From: Tiliqua scincoides
Taxonomy: Eukaryota; Chordata; Lepidosauria; Squamata; Scincidae
Reading direction: 5' to 3'
DNA: 64,000 bases
NCBI RefSeq assembly: GCF_035046505.1
Contig: NC_089822.1
Location: 100,510,659 to 100,574,658, forward strand
The position numbers were made by a program, and so were the translations under genes. How positions within the stretch are numbered: the first letter of the stretch is position 1; the number at the start of each line of letters is the position of its first letter. Positions 38,101 through 46,400 of the stretch are shown in pieces. The notes beneath the pieces were generated by a model. The model saw only the letters and a program-made list of their open reading frames with translations. It had not been told where the DNA came from and did not search any database.

Positions 38101-41100
38101 CTCTCTTTTGCACCTTTTCCATTTCCACTATGTCTTTTTTGAGATGCGGCAACCAGAACTGGACACAATACTCCAGGTGTGGCCTTACCATCGATTTGTA
38201 CAACGGCATTATAATACTAACCGTTTTGTTCTCAATACCCTTCCTAATGATCCCAAGCATAGAATTGGCCTTCTTCACTGCCGCCGCACATTGGGTCGAC
38301 ACGTTCATCGACCTGTCCACCACCACCCCAAGATCTCTCTCCTGATCTGTCACAGACAGCTCAGAACCCATCAGCCTATATCTAAAGTTTTGATTTTTTG
38401 CCCCAATGTGCATGACTTTACACTTACTGACATTGAAGTGCATCTGCCATTTTGCTGCCCATTCTGCCAGTCTGGAGAGATCCTTCTGGAGCTCCTCACA
38501 ATCACTTCTGGTCTTTACCACACGGAAAAGTTTGGTGTCGTCTGCAAACTTAGCCACTTCACTGCTCAACCCTGTCTCCAGGTCATTTATGAAGAGGTTG
38601 AAAAGCACCGGTCCCAGGACAGATCCTTGGGGCACACCGCTTTTCACCTCTCTCCATTGTGAAAATTGCCCATTGACACCCACTCTCTGCTTCCTGGCCT
38701 CCAACCAGTTCTCAATCCACGAGAGGACCTGTCCTCTAATTCCCTGTCCTCTAATTCCCTGACTGTGGAGTTTTTTCAGTAGCCTTTGGTGCGGGACCGT
38801 GTCAAACGCCTTCTGAAAGTCCAGATATATAATGTCCACGGGTTCTCCCGCATCCACATGCCTGTTTATTGCATTTAACATTTTATTGCTACATGGGACA
38901 GGCACATTTGACTTCTGTGTCAACAAAAAAGAATTCACATTTTCTTTTCTGAGGACACCTGATTCATTTCACAGATTTAGAAAAAATGAAACTGTATAAG
39001 AAAAAACCAAGGGGAGGGGCATGATCCAGACTTCTTTGGGAAATGTATAAACTGAACTGGATCAGCCCACCTGTCTAACCAGCGCAAAAAGTTAGACCTG
39101 AAAACTGCTGTGTTGCTTTAATATTGCAAAGTGTTAAGCAAAATTTGTTCTACACTTTGGATTTTATAAGGTTTGCAGCAGCAAACCTTGCATAAGCCCC
39201 ACTGAGATAATCTAAAATCCTTCTTAGACTCCATTTCAAGATAAATCTCTGCTTGCACCACACTTGACACAGAGCATGAACAAAAAGGGCAGGTCTTGAA
39301 ACATTTTTCAGATTCCTAGGCATCAGCAACCTCCACCAGGCTGGAAAAACACAATGAATTTCTAGGGGCATAAGAGACCAGGCACCTGAGATGCCTGTAA
39401 ATGGGCTGTGATAAGTTTCATACTCCCTGTTTCTAGAAAGAATCTCCAGAGGACAGTTTCTTTGTGACTATGGGAGACTTTTTGGAATTTTGGATATACT
39501 ATGTTTATAATGCTGTATGTATTTAAATACAGTACACAACTCATGATACCTCCCCAGGACAGCATCAATCCAGCACCCTGGATTATTAAACAACAGGCTT
39601 AGGGGTGAGACACAATTGCCTCCTCCCCTTTGCAAAGTTGTCACGGTCCCCTAAGATTCAGACTTTGGACCTGATGAGACCATCTCTGAAAAGGAGATGG
39701 AGCAGGTTGCTGTTGTGGACCACCTGCACAGATGAGGACCCCTAGTCTCAAAATGACACTTGCCTGAGGTTGCAATTCTCCAAAGAGGCAGAAAGGCTAA
39801 AGTTGCACACACTGTCTGGATTGGAATTTGACTTGAAATTTTCATTTCACACTGTGTGTGGGCTAAAAGAACAACATGTCTAAATGCAATTGGGCACTGG
39901 TTGACATTTGCAAGAGGATTTGAGGGCATGATGATGAAGGGGACACCTGATTTATCTGATGTACCTCCTCTACATGTGGGGAGTTATTTTTTGCTGGGAT
40001 TCCGTAACAGACACCAACAGAACATGGGACATGATGGGGATTTACCTTCCACGGCAGCATTTTTTTACGACCGTTTGTTTAACAAGCTTTATTGCTATAC
40101 ACAGTGGTTGCTACAAGGCACTACATAAAGCCCCATTGCATTGTCTTGATATAATCTTCAGTAATAATACACTTTGCTGGATGTTTCCTGCATTTTGCAA
40201 GGATTTTCCCAATGCTTCCACTGTTTGACATGGATAGGGAGATGTTGATTAGATTCCTTCATTATTAATGGCAACCTTGGTGAGGTAATAGATGCTTTCT
40301 CTTGATCCACTATTGGAGGTATCACTTGCAGCCATCATGGTGAAAACAAAGCACAATCTTTTTCAACTAGCAGGGTATAAACAAACTAACTTTTCAAGTG
40401 ACATAGCACTTTGCAAAAAAAAAAAATGCTGTCAATCAACAAAATTGCATAAAGTGCTGTATTGTTCCCACTCCCTGAAGCGGGAACGATACAATCAACA
40501 GAACAAGTGTATGGTCATTAAAAAGTTTTGCTTTAAAACCAAATAATCACTTGTTCCACCACTAATAGCCTTTCAGAAGTTATCCTACTTTTTTTTTTAA
40601 ATTAAATGCAGGCATTTCCAACTTGCAGTTGATCATTTAAAGTCATAAACAAACTGACGTACACAGATTTTTTCCAGCAACCACAGCCAAAGAAGTTCCA
40701 AGATTCAGGACCCAATCCTGAACAGTGCATACTGGCTTACTGCCGGTGCGCACTATTGCAAAATGTGCCATAAGGCATGTTTGCAGACCCCACCGCCAGG
40801 CAAGTGCTGGGCTATCACCAGGCGGCCACCAAAGCTTCACCACTCGGCGGCTGCATGGACCGTGGAGCAGCGGAGAGGTAAGTGGAGGTGTGGGGTGAAG
40901 CGGGGAGGAGGCGTTCCGAGGAGGGGGAGGCGGGAGGCAGAAAGAGGGTGGGCAGGAGGCATTCTGTGGGAGGGAGCAGGGAGGGAGAGAGGTGGGACCG
41001 GTGGAGCAAAGCTCCACCAGACCCAGAGCCTCCATGTTGGGCTCGCCACCCTACACAGAGGCTCTTGATTCACTGCCGATGTTTGGGTTAGTGGTGAATC

Positions 41101-42943
41101 AGGTAGCCCCATTGCAAGGCTACTCGCTTTACCTGGAGGAAGGGGATGAAAGTCCTCTTCTCCCGAGGAGCCGGTGGCGGCTGCCCGGAGTGTATAGGAT
41201 GCGGCGGCAGCCATTTTTGGCACCCCTGCAGCCCCATGCCCAGGGCAGTTCAGGATTGGGCTGTAAAACAGCACAAATCCCAGGCTCATAAATTGTACTC
41301 TCACATAGGTATAAGGATCCTGCCAACTGATTCCTCTGATGTGAGGTGCTGTATCAATGCAACAACTCATAAAACCAAGGTGTGCACATTTACAATGTAT
41401 TCATGCTATACAGAGAGAGGAACATCTTTTAGAAATAAATGTGTACATCTCAGGTTACTATGTACACCCTAGGACAGCAAATTGGAAAAAAAAATGGCAT
41501 TTTTGTTCAGACGTCTCAAAACCATAATCCAACATACAGACAGTGAAACATGCCTAAACCCATCGATTTCAATTAGATTAAGTGCACCTGCCTCTGTATA
41601 GGATTAGGATCAAGAGACGATCTTTCCTTCTAAGAATTAATGATGATATGTGTTTATTAAATTACAGCCTCCTGCAATTCTGCTGATATCTCAAAAAAAC
41701 ACTGAGCTTTCGGTAGCATGTACACTTATGTACAGTACATTTAAATGGCCTGGTTGGCTAAAAGGACAAGTGACAGTAAAGAAGGCCAATTCTATGCTTG
41801 GGATCATTAGAAAAGATACTGAGAACAAAACGGCTAATATTATAATGCCGTTGTACAAATCAATAGTAAGGCCACACCTGGAGTATTGTGTCCAGTTCTG
41901 GTCGCCACATCTCAAAAAGGACATAGTGGAAATGGAAAAGGTGCAAAAGAGAGCGACTAAGATGATTACTGGGCTGGGGCACCTTCCTTATGAGGAAAGG
42001 CTACGGCGTTTGGGCCTCTTCAGCCTAGAAAAGAGGCGCCTGAGGGGGGACATGATTGAGACATACAAAATTTTGCATGGGAAGGATAAAGTGGATAGAG
42101 AGATGCTCTTTACACTCTCACTTAACACCAGAACCAGGGAACATCCACTAAAATTGAGTGTTGGGAGGGTTAGGACAGACAAAAGAAAATATTTCTTTAC
42201 TCAGCGTGTGGTTGGTCTGTGGAACTCCTTGCCACAGGATGTGGTGACGGCATCTGGCCTGGATGCCTTTAGAAGGGGATTGGACGAGTTTCTGGAGGAA
42301 AAATCCATTATGGGTTACAAGCCATGATGCGTATGTGCAACCTCCTGATTTTAGAAATGGGCTATGTCAGAATGCCAAATGCAAGGGAGGGCACCAGGAT
42401 GAGGTCTCTTGTTATCTGGTGTGCTCCCTGGGGCAATTGGTGGGCTGCTGTGAGATACAGAAAGCTGGACTAGATGGGCCTATGGCCTGATCCAGTGGGG
42501 CTATTCATATGTTCTTATGTTCTTAAATGCTTTAATGAGCACCAGCACTAGCAAAGAAGCCTTCCCCAAAAGCTGCTGTTTGAGTGTACAATAATATATT
42601 TGCAGGGTAGGGCTGTTTTTTCCAAACCATAGCATGATAAGCAATGCCATGAATAAAACTAACAATCTGTCTCTCATAAAAAGAGGGTCTGTGCACTTTA
42701 AGCCCCATTCGTCACACTTCCTGCGGAAAACATGCGCAGGAAAAGAGTTCCCAGAATATCATGCAAACTGGCACTTTAAAAGAAGGCCTTTGTCTGACCT
42801 GATGGCTTCACTGCACATAAGGGACTGACCTGACATGCAGTAGGGATGGCTGTTCCTGGTGGAATCCTGCCACTGAAGAGAATCAGATAAGGCAATCCTT
42901 GGAATAACTTTCAACTTCCCATGAAAAATACCCACACTTGTCC

Positions 42944-42991
<48 letters not shown>

Positions 42992-43348
42992 AGGCAAAAC
43001 AGGGTTTTACTGAAAGAAGGTTGGAGAACATGTGTTCTGTGAACACAATCACAATTTTAAATGGAATAGCTGGCCAAACAAAACACACATATACATAACA
43101 CATGCACACTCACATTACTAGCATTATACATGAATTCTTTAGTTTTGCACTGCTGCCTCTCCAACAACATACAGCATGGTCCTGATCCTAAACGTTTTTA
43201 CTTGGAGGTTAAAGTACTGATAATGTGAACAGGATTCACTTCTGAGTGTGGACTGTAGTTCTGAGTTTAGGACTGTAGTGTCTATTGGCTACAGAGTTAT
43301 GCAAAGTGAACAGCAATGGTGGTATGATAGATAGATAGATAGATAGAC

Positions 43349-43424
<76 letters not shown>

Positions 43425-46400
43425 GAGGCACAATACGGGGAGGGGGTAAATTCTATCTTACATGTCAGGCTTATGAAAAGAAAACATATTATTTTGCTCA
43501 ATACTCTCATGCTAAACCCTTTCCCTCTGAAGAAGGTCCTATTGATTTTGATGGAGTTTACTTTCAAGTAAACATACTTAAGATCACAGACTGCAATCCT
43601 ACACACTCACACTTACTTGAGAGTAAGCCCACAGAACACAGTGGACCTGAGTAAACATATATAAGATTGCACCATCATTTAAATTTTCAATCTATGATTT
43701 AGCAAAGGCAGAGAGTCTCATGGGGGGATAGCATTGTTCCTGCTCTGATCTCATCGCTGATGCATCAAATTAAAAGAGGCTCCATGGAACTTGCAAGAAA
43801 CCACCTGAGAGAAATGACGAAAGAGCTTGAAGATGCTCATGGCCCCCGACTCCCCAAATTAGGGCTCAATCCTATCCAATTTTCTAGCATCGGTGCAGCC
43901 TCAATGCAGCCCTAAGGAAAGGGAACAAATGTTCCCATACCTTAAGACGGCCTCTGTGACTACTGCCCCACCACAAGATGCAATGCATGCCCCACTGGCA
44001 CAGCTGCACCGACACAGGAAAAATGGATTGAATTGGACCCTTAATCAGGAAGATAGCATATGGTACCAGTGTTGCTGAAGACATTCATTCGAGGAGTCTA
44101 CTCTAGGAAAACTAAAATATTAAAAAAATAGTTGAAATTTCTGACTGTGGTATGTAACCAACAATCCTACCGGGGGCAGTATACCTGGAACACCAGTCCA
44201 GAGCCAGTGCTGGAAATGTCAAGGCAGGGAGACTGAATTCAAGGCTGGAAACACGAAGACTGTACCTATACTCAAATAAGCATGACAGATTCTGCCAAGG
44301 AAAGTGCAAAAGAAACTATTGTATGCTGCTTGGTGCGCGTTCTTGCGGGGCTTCAAACAGTGTCCTTCTGATCTGGTCACTGGGCACTTAAACCCCTGAA
44401 GTCATGAGCACTTTGCTCACCAAACCATTTTCTCCCTGCTGTTAGCTTCATTCGTGCCAAGTCATGAGAAGAATATCCACTGTTTGGACATGTTAAAATT
44501 AGGATGGCTGGAGTGCTGGAATTCAAAGCAGAGAAACAAACGGACATTTTCGCATACGCCACACAATTCACTGGAATTCACTGCCGCCATAGGTGGCGAG
44601 GGCAATTAGCTCCAAGAGCTTTTAAAAAGATTCCTGTACACCAGTTTCAAAGAGAAAGGATCTATCCACAGTTCTAACCTCCACACTGAAAGGCAGGATG
44701 GCTCTGAGTGGGGGGGCGGGAAACCCCTCACACAGCCCCGCTTCTCCTTTAACCCATTTATCCCCACTTCCTCCTATCTGTGGTCATGCTCATCTATAAC
44801 CACATGTGAAGGCATATTACTCTGTCATATGGAAAGGCACTCCTGAGCCGTTCTCTCCACACTAAGCAACTGCAGCCTGTCACCACACGCCTAGAATTGT
44901 GGAGCAAGGCTTCCTTCCAAGGCCAATGGCAGGACTCCCACACAGCCTGCAGTCCAGCCCTCAGAGGAGCGTTTGTGACATTATGCCCTCTCCCTTGTCA
45001 GTGCTCTGAGTACGCAGTCTGGCTCATGCCTGTGCTCAGTCTCTCACTTTGCCTTACTAGCTTATTTTCACCACTGCTCAGGGACCAACCTTCAAGCAAT
45101 GGTGGCAGATCAGGCATTTAAACACAGAACCGCCCCCTCCTCAGTCATGGAGGGGGGGGGTGATTTATAACATCAAAAGGGTGTTTGAGTGAGGGGTGTG
45201 CAGAGCCCTTCCCTCAGCTGGACACATCACCTTCTCTTCAAGCACTTTTCTCTTCAGTCAAGCTCTGTTACTGGAAGTGGTCTTAGCTGGGACTTGGGGA
45301 TGGTAGGGACTGAGTAGTGAGGAGAAGGGCTCCATGCTTCTTACACGGGTGCCACTCGGTGTTAAAAAGAATACCAGCCTTCTCTTTCTAGGTGATGGTG
45401 GGTGATCTGTGTTTAATCACACAGGTCTCCCAACTTCCCATCTACTTTGGTCCTGAGAACCAAACTATACACCTGATATTTATGAGCAATCAACCCCGAG
45501 GGGCTTTGCTGCTCCAAGAGGGCAGCTGCATATTCTTGCTGACCCGGAAAGACCCTGTCCTTAGGCACCAGTTCAGTCTGTGGACATGCAGAGTGCCTCA
45601 ACACTATCCATACATTACACAGCTAAAGGGGATCATTAGTTTAGGAAACTGTCTCTTGTACAGAGGCTGGCTGCTTCTTGGGGTTTCAAGCTTGACAAGG
45701 TTGTTCGTGGTCAAGTCAACAGTAAGCCTTTTGTACAGCCTGATTCGATGCATGTTTACTCAGAAGGAAGTGCACTGAGTCCCATGAGTTTATTCCCAGT
45801 TCTGTGTTGTAGGTAGGTTGATGCAAACCCTGTTTAGCCATGAAACTTTGGGCACGTCATTTTAGCCACATAGAACGTTAGAATTGGCAGGGACCTTAGA
45901 GGGCATCTAGTTCAACCCCCTACTTAGTGTAGGCTATGCTATAGCCTCTGTTACAGGTGACCAGCCTCTGTCTGAAAATCTCCAAAAAGGGAGAGCTGAT
46001 TACTATATGAGGCAGGTGTAATCTAGGTCCACACAGCTTTGAGGTAAGAAACTGTTCCTCTTGTCTAGGCTAGATCTACCTTCCCTTTCTCGTTTCAGCC
46101 CACTGGCTCTAGTGCTGTCCTTGGGAACCAAAGAATACGTCCTCACCTTCTTCTGTGTGACAGCCCTTCAGATACAGACAGCTATAATATCTGTTCTCCA
46201 GGCCAAACATACCAAACTCTTTCAAGCATTTCTCAAAGGCCTTTCCAAAACCATCCTTGTTGTCCTCCCCTGAACCCACTCCACCTATCAATGCGTCTTA
46301 AAATGTGGGCCCGAAACTGGGCACGGTATTCCAAGTGAGATCTAACTAGTGCAGAACAGAGAGGAACTATTACTTCTTATCATCTGGACAATATGTCCCT

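Noticed and set aside
37727-38938. Host gene with reverse transcriptase
   Set aside because: All motifs and the 3' UTR identify it as a 5'-truncated CR1 LINE.
43326-43424. CRISPR-like array
   Set aside because: A simple GATA microsatellite in a vertebrate intron; no spacers.
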